Below are positions 1 through 9,410 of a stretch of 64,000 nucleotides of DNA, piece after piece (positions within the stretch are counted from its first letter, which is position 1; each line of letters starts with the position of its first letter). Position numbers and translations under genes: made by a program. Location of the stretch: assembly GCF_001460635.1 (NCBI RefSeq), contig NZ_LN907858.1, positions 62,001-126,000 on the forward strand. The letters run 5' to 3'. Under the pieces are notes generated by a model. That model did no database searches. It was given only the letters and a program-made list of their open reading frames with translations, and was not told where the DNA came from. Source of the DNA: Helicobacter typhlonius. Lineage in GTDB: Bacteria > Campylobacterota > Campylobacteria > Campylobacterales > Helicobacteraceae.

Positions 1-2619
1 CAAATCAATAGAATCTAGGTTTAGAATCTCGCCATTATCAAACTCGCAAGATTCTATGCCCTTAGAATCTAAAAATAATCGCTTGATTTTCCACCCCATT
101 AAATTTGCCATAGTGTGAAAAATATCAAACTCCTCTCTATACTCTGTGTGCATATCAAGGCACACACTCTCGCCCTTATGTAGCTTATCAATGAGTTTGC
201 GGGATTTGCGATAGTCGAGTATCGATTCGGCTTTGGCATAGTCTTTACCTTTGTAGTTATTTTTGTTTTCTACCTTTTGAGGCTCTTTACACTCAAGCAC
301 ATATTCACAATGGCTCAAAGCCTCTTCATAGGATTCTAATTCATAGTAGCGAAATGCAATATTTAAAGGCTTTACTTGCTTATCATCTTTTAATTTTCCA
401 TTTTTCCATTCGCTACTAAAGGCTACTTTTTTAATGCGTGGGAGTATCACATTATAGAAATGCTCCCCTTGCTCTACTAGCACAAATTTACGATTTGTAC
501 CCTCACGATTAAGCTCTAAAACTGCGTGAGCAGTAGTGCCACTCCCACCAAAAAAATCTAAAATTACAGAATCTTCCTTACTTGCCAAATAAATAGAATC
601 TTTTACGGTGTGAATGGATTTTGGGTAGTCAAATTCGTTGTTTGGGAGGATATTTGTAAGAATTTTTGAACCATAATCCCCAGCAATATAAGTAGATTCA
701 TCCCAAATGGTTTTAAATCTTACTTCAACAATAGGCTTTTTAATGCTTATTATCCCATCTTTATCTCTTTCAATTTTTAAATTTTTCCATATGGATTCTA
801 TACTCTGTCTCGCATAAGTCCATTTTCTCTCTATACCATTAGAATCTATTGGATAAACTTCAATTATTCCATCATCTCTAGCAACATTTGCGGTTGGGTG
901 AAAATCATCTTTACACACTTCACCAAAACCGATAATTTTAGAATCTTTTACATAGATAGGGTAAAAACAATTTTTAGCAGTATGTCTTTCAGACTCTCCG
1001 CCCCAATTTCTCAAATGGTCGTATTTCCATTTATTTTTTGGAATAGGCTTATTATTAGAAACCATTTTTTCGGGCGATAAAAAATAGGCAAATTCATTAT
1101 TTTGAGCAATAAAACCACCTTGAATACCCTTTGGGTTATGCATAACGCTCACACAAGTTTTTTCATATTCATAAAAAATATCACTTAAGAGTAATCCTAA
1201 ATTTTCTTGCTCATTTTCATCAATAGCACAAGTGAGAATCCCTCTTTGACTTAAAAATTCCTTACCTAATCTTAAACGATTTTCCATCATACTAAGCCAA
1301 GTAGAATCTTTAAAATTATTTTTATAAATAATTTCACTTGCAGGAGCATTATAAGGCGGGTCAATATAGATTAAATCCACTTTGCCTTGATATTTTGGCA
1401 TTAGGGAATTGAGAGCTTGAAAATTATCCGCTTTAATCAGTTCGCCATTCAACACAGATTCTAAATCTTCAAAACTGCTTAGAATCTTGTATTTTGTCTC
1501 TTTGGTAAAGTGCTTTGTATCAAGGGGGAGATAGCGGTATTTGTCATTACTCAATAAATCTTCTTTGTTAAAATCCTCATCAACGAGATTTAATTCTTGC
1601 CATTCTTTGATTTGAGCCTCAAAGCCTTTGTCGTTTATTATGGAATCCATAAGATTTGGATTAAGCTTATCCACACTAAAAACATACTCTGTCTTTTTTG
1701 CAAATTTGGGCTTTAGCCATACAGCCTTTAGCTCATTTTCAAAATCACCTATAAGCTTAATCACCTCATAAGCGATATTTTTAATGCGTTGCAAATGTGC
1801 GATAATCTCTGGATTCCACTCTTGAATTGCACTTTCTTTATAAAGATAGCCAAACATCCACAAATCAAACTGCTCTTTTAAAAAGGCAGTCGCATTTTTA
1901 TGGATAAAGAAATCTATTTCGCTTTGCTTTTTATAGCTTCTAAAGATTTTTTTCAATTCCTCTTCATTGATTTTGATTTTAGAATCTTTAAGGATTGTAT
2001 TTTGTTTTAAAGTCTTTAAAAACTCCTCGCTAAACTCATTAGAATTTTGTTTAAAGACATTATTGAGATTTGGGAATAAGTCTTTTTGGTTGCTTACCTT
2101 GATAAGAATCTGTGCTTTGTCCTCATCATTTATTTCAACATTTACAAATTTAAAAATAATTTTGTTTTTCGTGTTATCGGCGTTTTGCTTATATTCACTC
2201 GCATCAAATATGACTTCATAACTTTGCTTTTCATTGCTTAAGGTAAGGCTTTGGTAAAGCGTGTCGGATTTGACATAATAGAGATTTTGTGTTTTGTAGA
2301 ATAGGCTTGTGTCTTTGGAGTTGCTATATACTTTGGCGTAGATGTTTTTATAAGCAGGAGTATCACTAAAAAATGGTGTGCCGCTCTCATTTAAATAGCT
2401 ATCAAAGAAAGTATAGAGTTTGTTATAAATATCGTGAGATTGTAGCTCTCCCTCAATTTGTGAATCTAAGTAGGCTTTGATATGGGCGAAATACTGCTCT
2501 TTGATTTTTAGCAGATTGCTAAAGCCACTTTTAGCAATATTCCCTTGATGAAAATCCTTGATTTTCACGCCCAAATAGCAATCCTCTAGCTTGCTGTAAA
2601 ATGCTTTTTTGTAATCCAT
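1..2619 (-). CDS. Adenine-specific DNA methyltransferase (type III Mod-like), 3' end beyond window
   Basis: The minus-strand frame opens at an ATG at 2619 behind a purine-rich AAGGGAG site and stays open to base 1, so at least 873 residues are present and the C-terminus lies outside. Motif IV, IDPPYN, sits near residue 420. The SAM-binding motif DFFGGSGTTA follows near residue 688. This IV-before-I order is that of beta-class amino-methyltransferases, which include type III Mod subunits. The roughly 400 residues before motif IV are lysine- and asparagine-rich and I do not recognise a domain there. Its likely role is N6-adenine methylation of host DNA in restriction-modification or as an orphan regulator. 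A Res helicase subunit, if present, would lie before base 1. A small Mrr-like nuclease is encoded just upstream on the same strand. The enzyme class is secure; the system type is inferred. Confidence 0.85.
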   Translation of the reverse strand, partial: MDYKKAFYSKLEDCYLGVKIKDFHQGNIAKSGFSNLLKIKEQYFAHIKAYLDSQIEGELQSHDIYNKLYTFFDSYLNESGTPFFSDTPAYKNIYAKVYSNSKDTSLFYKTQNLYYVKSDTLYQSLTLSNEKQSYEVIFDASEYKQNADNTKNKIIFKFVNVEINDEDKAQILIKVSNQKDLFPNLNNVFKQNSNEFSEEFLKTLKQNTILKDSKIKINEEELKKIFRSYKKQSEIDFFIHKNATAFLKEQFDLWMFGYLYKESAIQEWNPEIIAHLQRIKNIAYEVIKLIGDFENELKAVWLKPKFAKKTEYVFSVDKLNPNLMDSIINDKGFEAQIKEWQELNLVDEDFNKEDLLSNDKYRYLPLDTKHFTKETKYKILSSFEDLESVLNGELIKADNFQALNSLMPKYQGKVDLIYIDPPYNAPASEIIYKNNFKDSTWLSMMENRLRLGKEFLSQRGILTCAIDENEQENLGLLLSDIFYEYEKTCVSVMHNPKGIQGGFIAQNNEFAYFLSPEKMVSNNKPIPKNKWKYDHLRNWGGESERHTAKNCFYPIYVKDSKIIGFGEVCKDDFHPTANVARDDGIIEVYPIDSNGIERKWTYARQSIESIWKNLKIERDKDGIISIKKPIVEVRFKTIWDESTYIAGDYGSKILTNILPNNEFDYPKSIHTVKDSIYLASKEDSVILDFFGGSGTTAHAVLELNREGTNRKFVLVEQGEHFYNVILPRIKKVAFSSEWKNGKLKDDKQVKPLNIAFRYYELESYEEALSHCEYVLECKEPQKVENKNNYKGKDYAKAESILDYRKSRKLIDKLHKGESVCLDMHTEYREEFDIFHTMANLMGWKIKRLFLDSKGIESCEFDNGEILNLDSIDL

Positions 2620-2712
2620 ATATAACACTCCCTTATGCCTTTACTTTGCTGTATTTTAGCGATATTGGGCTTAATTTCTTATTGGATTGTTTTTTGAATT
2701 TGAGTGCAAGTT

Positions 2713-3177
2713 TTACGCAAAATAAGGAATAATCTTATACTCCATATCGTTTTCTTCCAAAAATTTTTTTACCCCATAATCCACATTTTCACAACTCGTT
2801 ACAAACACTCGGCGAACACTTCTTTTAGCAAAAATCTTTTGATTTTGCTCTAAGTATGCTGTACAATCGCCTAAAAAGATTCTTAAATGCTCCTGCTTCA
2901 CTTGCGAACGCTCCCAATTCTTGCACTGAATCAAAAGTGCCTCTTTACCTTTATATGCAATGATGTCAATGCCTTTATCGCGCCGACCCTCCTTAAGTCC
3001 TTTAGGATATACCTTGTAACCCTGCTGTTTATAATGCCTAACAATTTGCAATTCGTATTTATCGCCTTTTTGTTTATTATGTCGTGCATTATTAGAATCT
3101 TTATTCTCTCTGTAAGCATACATCGTGCGCTTTTTAGAAAAGAACACATAACGTAATAATTTAAACAATACACCCAC
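2713..3177 (-). CDS. Small Mrr-like restriction endonuclease
   Basis: This 154-residue protein has the PD-(D/E)xK nuclease core seen in Mrr-type restriction enzymes. Visible elements are GDKYELQIVRHY with E42, GIDIIA with D71, and the QCK triad at residues 84-86. The first 20 residues are hydrophobic then basic, which could be a short membrane anchor or simply a wrong start; the next in-frame ATG is at residue 19. It is transcribed toward the DNA methyltransferase, whose start lies 93 bases away, so the two may be co-expressed. Mrr-family proteins usually cut methylated or foreign DNA, so a nuclease beside a methyltransferase fits a defence role. That pairing is inference. The family assignment rests on the catalytic motif and its spacing. 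Confidence 0.7.
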   Translation of the reverse strand: MGVLFKLLRYVFFSKKRTMYAYRENKDSNNARHNKQKGDKYELQIVRHYKQQGYKVYPKGLKEGRRDKGIDIIAYKGKEALLIQCKNWERSQVKQEHLRIFLGDCTAYLEQNQKIFAKRSVRRVFVTSCENVDYGVKKFLEENDMEYKIIPYFA

Positions 3178-3233
3178 AAATGTCTCCTTATTCCTCTAAA
3201 TACTCAAATGCCACAAACACCATTAAGTAAGTT

Positions 3234-4817
3234 TCACCCTCTCCCATCTTCTAGCACTTTTGCTTCTCCATTAGATTCTATTTCCAACACGACATAAGGC
3301 AGCCCTTGCTTGTTTAGCTCACTCATAAAGAAGTCGGGGTCGTTTTGTTCCATATTCCACACACCACTGCCATTTTGAGAATCCACACCTTGCGCCTCAC
3401 CGCCCTGTGGCATATCCTTGTTTGCCTCCAAACGCTCGGCATTGTAAGATCCCTTTAAATCCGCAAATTCTAGGGTTGTAGATGAATTTTTGAGGTTGTG
3501 CGAGGTAAGCGAATGAGGTGTATTAGACATACTCCGCAATGAAGTGTCCGATGCACTCCTCAAAAAGTCGCTACAAACCGAATTTGCTCCTACGCCCCAT
3601 TTGCCCTCGCATATCAACTTCGCCCCAATCATCGCAGGCACACCTGTCGTATAGCTCACACCTTGCGCATTTACCTCCGCATAGCATTTCTCGTGCTCAC
3701 ATACATTATAGATATAAATCGTGCGCTCCTTGCCCTCTTTCACGCCCTTAATGTAGCAGCCGATATTTGTCTTGCCCTTTGTGCGTGAAGCTAGACTTGC
3801 AGGGTCGGGCAAAAGTGTCTTTAACACTTCTATTGGCACGATTTTTTGCCCCTTGTGTTCCACAGAATCCACGCGCAAAAGCCCTACATTCTCCAAACAC
3901 TTCATATGCGTGAGGTAACTCTCGCCAAAAGTCATAAAAAAGCGGATTCTTTTTAAGCCCCTAATATTACGCACAAGCGATTCTAGCTCCTCGTGATAAA
4001 GCAAATAGCTGTTTTTCACACCCACTTCGGGATAATCCCACTCTTTCATCAGCGCAAGGGGTGGAATATCGCGCCACTCACCATTAAAATATGGCTCATT
4101 TTTCAAATCTTGCGTGTTAGATTCCAATTTAAAATGCTTCTCTTTAGCCTCAAATTTGCGATAAATGCTATCGTGCGAGAGGTCAAAGTTTTGTGCATAT
4201 TGACTTTGAGAATCTTTCACCCAAAATCGTGCTTTAGAGCTGACTTCACGCAAGTTTATCTCGGGATTAAAATTTGTCGCAAAGGCGTATCCGTGGTCTC
4301 CTGCGTTGCAATCCAAAATATCAATGCTATGAATCTCATCAAAATAATGCTTCTGCGCATACGCACAAAAGACATTCGTAACACCCGGGTCAAAGCCACT
4401 GCCAAGCAGTGCGTAAATCCCCGCTTCTTTGTAGCGCGTGTCATACGCCCACTGCTCTTTATACTCAAAATGCGCGGAATCGGGGTGTTCGTAGTTTGCA
4501 GTGTCTAAATAATGCGTCTTTGTGCGCAAACACGCCTCCATAATGCTCAAGTCCTGATAGGGAAGCGCGACATTCACCACGACTTTTGGGCGGTATTTAT
4601 TAATCAAAGCCACAAGGGATTCCACATTATCTGCATCAACTGCATCAATCTCAATTTCGCCTAAACCCTTAGCGCGGATAGAATCTGCGATTGCCTTGCA
4701 TTTACTAAGTGTGCGTGAAGCCAAAATAATGCGTGAAAACACTTCGCGATTTTGCGCCATTTTGTGCGCGACAACACCCCCTACACCACCTGCTCCGATT
4801 TGTAAAACAACTGCCAT
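3234..4817 (-). CDS. Saccharopine dehydrogenase-family enzyme, probable carboxynorspermidine dehydrogenase, with internal insertion
   Basis: The N-terminus has a Rossmann nucleotide-binding motif, GAGGVGGVVAHK, and the body matches the carboxynorspermidine/carboxyspermidine dehydrogenase branch of the saccharopine dehydrogenase family. Campylobacterota use that enzyme to make spermidine from aspartate semialdehyde and putrescine in the cytoplasm. The family is normally near 400 residues and this protein has 527. The extra length is a low-complexity Ser/Asn/Thr-rich block at about residues 408-482. It separates a GKWG segment from a GVWNMEQ segment that are close together in relatives, as I remember them. 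The block is in frame, so the protein may still fold. No neighbouring gene belongs to polyamine synthesis. The family is confident and the exact substrate is inferred. Confidence 0.8.
   Translation of the reverse strand: MAVVLQIGAGGVGGVVAHKMAQNREVFSRIILASRTLSKCKAIADSIRAKGLGEIEIDAVDADNVESLVALINKYRPKVVVNVALPYQDLSIMEACLRTKTHYLDTANYEHPDSAHFEYKEQWAYDTRYKEAGIYALLGSGFDPGVTNVFCAYAQKHYFDEIHSIDILDCNAGDHGYAFATNFNPEINLREVSSKARFWVKDSQSQYAQNFDLSHDSIYRKFEAKEKHFKLESNTQDLKNEPYFNGEWRDIPPLALMKEWDYPEVGVKNSYLLYHEELESLVRNIRGLKRIRFFMTFGESYLTHMKCLENVGLLRVDSVEHKGQKIVPIEVLKTLLPDPASLASRTKGKTNIGCYIKGVKEGKERTIYIYNVCEHEKCYAEVNAQGVSYTTGVPAMIGAKLICEGKWGVGANSVCSDFLRSASDTSLRSMSNTPHSLTSHNLKNSSTTLEFADLKGSYNAERLEANKDMPQGGEAQGVDSQNGSGVWNMEQNDPDFFMSELNKQGLPYVVLEIESNGEAKVLEDGRG
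3372..3596 (-). repeat. In-frame insertion with inverted-repeat core inside the dehydrogenase gene
   Basis: This stretch encodes the residues absent from ordinary family members. Within it TTTTTGAGG at 3487-3495 and CCTCAAAAA at 3558-3566 form perfect inverted ends of an 80-base unit. The adjacent GTGC/GCAC pairs extend the stem imperfectly. The arrangement resembles small palindromic elements that insert into genes without breaking the frame. Whether it is a repeat family in this genome cannot be seen from one copy. Confidence 0.4.
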
Positions 4818-5046
4818 AATTAACTCCTAGATAACCCCACGCTCCTAGCCCAAGCGCGAAAGCTTCAAGCTAGATAGGTAGGCAAAATAAGCACCATTAT
4901 AACATTTATCTTAAGATTTGTGGTATCGCTGATTGTCTTAAGCCACAAATGCTAAGCGCGTTTAGATTCTATAAAATGCATTCAAAAAGCCGAGTAGATA
5001 GAAACACAAATACACGCCACACACCCATTGGCTAGAGCTTGTCACA

Positions 5047-5082
5047 TAGATTCTATAAATTTCGCAAAATTTATAGAATCTA
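5047..5082 (-). terminator. Perfect 16-bp hairpin at the end of bcp
   Basis: TAGATTCTATAAATTT at 5047-5062 is the exact reverse complement of 5067-5082, with the four-base loop CGCA between. The hairpin overlaps the bcp stop codon. No long U-run follows, so it may stabilise the transcript rather than act as a classical terminator. Both arms begin with the AGATTCTA motif that recurs throughout the window. Confidence 0.55.
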
Positions 5083-5535
5083 AAGTCCCTCAAGCACTTT
5101 TTGGGCGTGTCCTTTGGCGCGGACATTATAAAAGCTTTGCGCTATAAGTCCATTTTCATCAATCACAAATGTGCTGCGAATAATGCCCTGCACCTCCTTG
5201 CCATACATCATTTTTGTGCCATACACACCATAGGCACTTGCCACGCTTTTATCGCTATCGCTTAGGAGTAGAATCTTAAGATTTTGCTTACTGATAAAAT
5301 TTTGGTGGCATTTGGGGCTATCAGGGCTTATGCCAACCACCACTGCACCCTTGGCACCAAACTCATCAAGCAACGCACTAAACTCTTGCGCCTCAATCGT
5401 GCAGCCGGGCGTATTGTCCTTAGGGTAGAAATACACAATCACCTTTTTACCCAGCAAATCGCATAAAGCTATTTCTGTCTCATCAGCACCTTTTAGCCTA
5501 AATTGTGGTGCTTTATCGCCTTTTTGTAGTTGCAT
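5080..5535 (-). CDS. bcp: Thioredoxin-dependent peroxiredoxin, BCP/PrxQ type
   Basis: A 151-residue peroxiredoxin that reduces hydrogen and alkyl peroxides with electrons from thioredoxin. The active-site segment is PKDNTPGCTIEAQ with peroxidatic Cys45. The position of the usual second cysteine, five residues later, is Gln50, so it is a 1-Cys-like form; the H. pylori enzyme is similar in my recollection. I chose the ATG at 5535 because AAGGAG lies five bases before it; an in-frame GTG two codons upstream overlaps that site. The gene stands alone between spacers and ends in a strong hairpin. The family assignment is firm. Confidence 0.92.
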   Translation of the reverse strand: MQLQKGDKAPQFRLKGADETEIALCDLLGKKVIVYFYPKDNTPGCTIEAQEFSALLDEFGAKGAVVVGISPDSPKCHQNFISKQNLKILLLSDSDKSVASAYGVYGTKMMYGKEVQGIIRSTFVIDENGLIAQSFYNVRAKGHAQKVLEGL

Positions 5536-5651
5536 TATCACTCCTTAAATTTATGATGAAATTGCGCTTAGATTCTAGCATTATGAAATCCATTTTAAGA
5601 ATCTTAAGGGCGATTTTGGATTAAAATCAAATCCTTTACAAATGCGAGATT

Positions 5652-6593
5652 TTATAGAATCTGCCCTCGAGTCTTTTTCTCATCAGCATTGCTCTTAAAG
5701 TCGCGCACATAGCTTTTTATACGCTCCATAATATCCTCTGCAATCACGAGCCTTAGCCTCATCACGCTTAGGTTGAAGCCAGATTCTAAAAGTTTTACCT
5801 CATCTTTGCTCGTTACAAGTAAAGAAGTGGCATTGTATTTCTCTATCATTTGTGATAAAAATGCCTTATCAAAAGTTGAATGATCCCTCAATGTGATTTT
5901 ACCCACGACAGAGGGCAAAAATTCATCAAGCCTTGCGGGATTGGCAATAGCTGTCAAAAGGAGCATTCTCTCGCTTGGATTTTCTATATGCACCTCACGC
6001 GTGTAGTCTATGCCCTCACGCACAAGCAAATCCGCCTCTTTGTAGGCACTAGGTAGCTCACGATACATACCGCTTGGCAGACAGAGCTTAAAATAGGGCT
6101 GCAAAAGTGGCACGAGCGCAATATTGAGCTTACTAAACTTAAAACGGAATCCATCGTCTAAAAACACCACTTTCGCACCCATTGCTATGGCTTTCTCTAT
6201 GGCTTCGCGCCTATCTTTACTCACAATCACACTCGCGTTTTTAAGCTCCCGCGCTAAAAGATAGGGTTCATCGCCAGATTCTGTTTGTGAGGCGCGTATT
6301 TCGCCCCATTCACTCACTACGACAAGCCCCTTTGAATCGCGTTTATAGCCTCTTGAGACAATCGCCACCTTTTCAAAATGCCTCGCCACCTCGATGATAA
6401 AGGGCGTCTTGCCACTGCCCCCTACAATGAGATTCCCAACGCTCACTATTGGCAAAGGGAAGTGATGAAATCGGGCAAATTTTCTTCTCGCATATGCCCC
6501 TATACCATAGAGCAAAGAAATGGGTAAAAGCAGTATCGCTAGGGTTTTTTGCCATATATTTGGCTGATAAAAATACACATCAATCCACCGCAT
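5652..6593 (-). CDS. lpxK: Tetraacyldisaccharide 4'-kinase
   Basis: LpxK phosphorylates the 4' position of the lipid A disaccharide precursor at the inner face of the inner membrane. The protein has 313 residues. A hydrophobic stretch at about residues 17-32 can anchor it to the membrane. It is followed by the P-loop GNLIVGGSGKTPF at about 53-65, which is characteristic of LpxK, and by VFLDDGFRF near 145. The start has AAGGA a few bases upstream. It lies 21 bases downstream of nadE on the same strand, so the two are probably cotranscribed. Confidence 0.92.
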   Translation of the reverse strand: MRWIDVYFYQPNIWQKTLAILLLPISLLYGIGAYARRKFARFHHFPLPIVSVGNLIVGGSGKTPFIIEVARHFEKVAIVSRGYKRDSKGLVVVSEWGEIRASQTESGDEPYLLARELKNASVIVSKDRREAIEKAIAMGAKVVFLDDGFRFKFSKLNIALVPLLQPYFKLCLPSGMYRELPSAYKEADLLVREGIDYTREVHIENPSERMLLLTAIANPARLDEFLPSVVGKITLRDHSTFDKAFLSQMIEKYNATSLLVTSKDEVKLLESGFNLSVMRLRLVIAEDIMERIKSYVRDFKSNADEKKTRGQIL

Positions 6594-6614
6594 TGTTTTT
6601 CCTTGTTTTAGATT

Positions 6615-7463
6615 CTATATTTGCGCTTTAGAATCTACTTCAAAATCGCCGCTAAAGATAAGAGGCATAGCGCGTTTAAAGGCATTGTTCCATACACGCG
6701 CACTTAAAGCTTCTACCATTTCTTTTTCAAAACCCTCTTCACAAAGTCTATTTTTCACGCGCTCTTGCGCCTCTTTGTCTCCTGCTGCCTCTAGCCCACC
6801 GCGACTCACAAATGCACGCAAAAAGCTATCTATGCGCTCATAGCTGTATCCTAAATCCCCCTCATCACTTTGGTTAGAGTAAAGGTCGGCACTTGGCTTC
6901 TTGCATATGATATGCTCTGGCACATTAAGGAAACGCGAGAGGGCAAAAACCTGCGTCTTGTAGAGATTCCCAATGGGATTTATGGCGGAGGCTAAATCGC
7001 CAAATATCGTGCCATAGCCTAGTAAAATCTCGCTTTTATTGCTCGTGCCAAGCACGAGGGCATTATCCGCACTCGCGCAATCATAAAGCAATGCCATACG
7101 CATTCGAGCGCAAAAATTTCCCATTCTTTGTTTTTGTGTGTTGTTAAGATTTATTGAATCTGCGCCTAAGTCCATACCCTCCTGCTTTGCAAAGTCTTTT
7201 TGAAAGGGTGCGAGGCGGCAGATTCTATATTCTATATCTAAATGTCGGGTGAGTAAAAGTGCATCGTCAAAATGCGTTTGGCTTGAGCTAAGAGAGGGCA
7301 TAAGCAAGGCACGGACATTATCCTTACCCAAAGCTAAAACGCCCAAAGTCGCCACAAGAGCAGAATCTAATCCACCGCTTAAGCCTAAAACTGCTCTTTT
7401 GAAACCGCGTTTGTCAAACTCATCTTTCAAAAAATACGAGCACTTACGTACAAATTTATCCAT
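6615..7463 (-). CDS. nadE: NAD+ synthetase, ammonia-dependent type
   Basis: This enzyme amidates nicotinic acid adenine dinucleotide to NAD+ in the cytoplasm. The N-type ATP pyrophosphatase signature SGGLDS appears near residue 30 and the substrate-binding segment GTSNKSEILLGYGT near residue 145. No nitrilase/glutaminase domain is present, so it should use ammonia. The ATG at 7463 was chosen because AGGAG lies five bases before it; a longer frame reaches 7493 without a ribosome site. The product is 282 residues. It is divergent from petA and heads a likely nadE-lpxK transcript. Confidence 0.93.
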   Translation of the reverse strand: MDKFVRKCSYFLKDEFDKRGFKRAVLGLSGGLDSALVATLGVLALGKDNVRALLMPSLSSSQTHFDDALLLTRHLDIEYRICRLAPFQKDFAKQEGMDLGADSINLNNTQKQRMGNFCARMRMALLYDCASADNALVLGTSNKSEILLGYGTIFGDLASAINPIGNLYKTQVFALSRFLNVPEHIICKKPSADLYSNQSDEGDLGYSYERIDSFLRAFVSRGGLEAAGDKEAQERVKNRLCEEGFEKEMVEALSARVWNNAFKRAMPLIFSGDFEVDSKAQI

Positions 7464-7663
7464 TTTCACTCCTAAGTTATTGCCAAATCTCAATGTAAGA
7501 AAGGTTCATAGTGATGTTTTCTATCGTAGCGTTACAAATGTCGCACATTATAACACACTATAAAAATAAACAAAAAAAGCTTCATAAAATAAACAATATT
7601 TAAGGCTTTTTTGCATAGGATATTTGGTTTTATATTTCAAGGACAAAAAAGAAAGGAGAAAAG

Positions 7664-8170
7664 ATGCAAGACACAAAAAGACGCGATTTTCTAGGAATGG
7701 CTCTAGGTGGTGTCGCTGCTGTGGGTGGTATCGCTTCGCTCTATGCAATGAAGCGTTCTTGGGACCCGCTGCCTAGCGTTGTTTCGGCTGGTTTTACAAC
7801 ATTTGATTTAAGTGCGTTGCAAGAAGGAGTGCTTCAAACGGTGGAATGGAGGGGGAAACCCGTGTATATCCTCAAAAAGTTACCTAATAGCAAGAAAATA
7901 GAGGGACGAGATTTTGAACTCAATGGTGCGCTTTATACGGTTGGGATTCAAATCTGCACACACTTGGGTTGTATCCCTAGCTTCAACCAAGCAAATCAAG
8001 AGTTTGCGTGTGCGTGCCACGGCGGACGATTTGACGCTTCTGGGGTAAATGAGGCTGGCACACCACCACCTCGTCCTATGGATATTCCACCATTTAAGAT
8101 TGATGGGACAAAAATGGTGCTAGGCGAAGAGGGGCAAGAGTATAAAGCCCTACTTGAAGCAAACGCATAA
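7664..8170 (+). CDS. petA: Ubiquinol-cytochrome c reductase Rieske iron-sulfur subunit
   Basis: The 168-residue Rieske subunit of the cytochrome bc1 complex. The N-terminus contains RRDFLG followed by a hydrophobic span, a twin-arginine signal-anchor that fits Tat export of a folded [2Fe-2S] protein. Cluster ligands are visible as CTHLGC (Cys98, His100, Cys103) and CACHGG (Cys116, Cys118, His119). AAAGGAG lies before the ATG. It is the first gene of petABC. Downstream petB begins nine bases after its stop with an AAGGAGG site. Confidence 0.95.
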   Translation: MQDTKRRDFLGMALGGVAAVGGIASLYAMKRSWDPLPSVVSAGFTTFDLSALQEGVLQTVEWRGKPVYILKKLPNSKKIEGRDFELNGALYTVGIQICTHLGCIPSFNQANQEFACACHGGRFDASGVNEAGTPPPRPMDIPPFKIDGTKMVLGEEGQEYKALLEANA

Positions 8171-8179
8171 GGAGGCGAT

Positions 8180-9409
8180 ATGGAAGTTAAAAAAGCTGGA
8201 GGCTTGGTGGATTGGCTCGACCAACGCCTTGCTGTTAAAAAATTAGTAGAAGTGTTGATGACAAAATATTGGATTCCAAAAAACATCAACTTCTTATGGG
8301 CTATGGGTGTTGTGCTACTCACATTGTTTTCGCTACTTGTAGTGTCTGGATTCTTTCTTTTGATGTATTATAAGCCTGATGTGAATCTTGCTTTTGATAG
8401 TGTCAATCATACGATTATGACAGAGGTGGCGTTTGGTTGGCTATGGCGACATATCCACGCAGTAGCTGCAAGTATGATATTCCTCATTATCTATATCCAT
8501 ATGTTCGTGGCTATTTATTATGGTTCTTTCAAAAAGGGACGCGAAATGGTGTGGATTGGTGGTATGCTTATTTTCGTGCTTTTCTCTGCCGAAGCGTTTA
8601 GTGGGTATATGTTGCCTTGGGGGCAAATGAGTTATTGGGCTGCTGCTGTGATTACAAATCTTTTTGGCGGTATTCCTGTAATTGGACCTGATGTAGTTGA
8701 ATGGGTGCGTGGTAATTTTGTTGTAGCAGATTCTACATTGACAAGATTCTTTATGCTTCACGTGTGCTTGTTGCCCATCGTTATTCTTGGTGTTATCGGG
8801 CTACACTTCTATACATTGAGAATGCCTCATGTAAATAACGAAGATGGCGAACATATTGATTATGAAGCGGAAGCCAAAAAATATGAAGAAGGCAAGAAAA
8901 AAGAATCTAAGGTTATTCCTTTTTGGCCTGTATTCCTTTCAAAAGACATTTTTGTAGTGTGCTTGTTTATGATCGGTTTCTTCTATCTTGTATGCTTCCA
9001 CTTTGATTTTGCAATGGATCCAATCAACTTTGAACCAGCAAACAATCTCAAAACTCCAGCACATATTTACCCTGAATGGTATTTCTTGTGGAGTTATGAA
9101 GTGTTAAGAGGCTTCTTCTTTAGCGCGGATTTGGGCTTAATAGCATTTGGTATCGCACAAGTAGCATTTTTGTTCTTGCCTTGGCTTGATAGAAGCTCTG
9201 TTGTTGCTCCAGCGCACAGACGCCCAGGTTATCTTTTGTGGTTTTGTCTTCTCATAGTGGATATGATAGTGCTTACTATCTTTGGTAAGCTCCCACCTGA
9301 AGGAGCAAACAACTTCATTGGTTTTGTAGCTTCTATTGGATTCTTATTCCTTGTGTTTGTTGCATTACCAGTAGTAACAATACTTGAACAAAAGAAAGGA
9401 GCGCACTAA
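8180..9409 (+). CDS. petB: Cytochrome b subunit of the bc1 complex
   Basis: A 409-residue integral membrane protein with about eight transmembrane segments. It binds the two b-type haems and forms the quinone sites. Haem-ligand histidines are seen in WRHIHAVAASM and IYIHMF and again in the HVCLLP and GLHFYTLRMPH segments. The Qo-site PEWY motif occurs in YPEWYFLWSYEVLRG. The lysine-rich loop after the fourth haem ligand probably faces the cytoplasm. It is cotranscribed with petA and petC; petC starts one base after its stop. Confidence 0.95.
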   Translation: MEVKKAGGLVDWLDQRLAVKKLVEVLMTKYWIPKNINFLWAMGVVLLTLFSLLVVSGFFLLMYYKPDVNLAFDSVNHTIMTEVAFGWLWRHIHAVAASMIFLIIYIHMFVAIYYGSFKKGREMVWIGGMLIFVLFSAEAFSGYMLPWGQMSYWAAAVITNLFGGIPVIGPDVVEWVRGNFVVADSTLTRFFMLHVCLLPIVILGVIGLHFYTLRMPHVNNEDGEHIDYEAEAKKYEEGKKKESKVIPFWPVFLSKDIFVVCLFMIGFFYLVCFHFDFAMDPINFEPANNLKTPAHIYPEWYFLWSYEVLRGFFFSADLGLIAFGIAQVAFLFLPWLDRSSVVAPAHRRPGYLLWFCLLIVDMIVLTIFGKLPPEGANNFIGFVASIGFLFLVFVALPVVTILEQKKGAH

Positions 9410-9410
9410 A

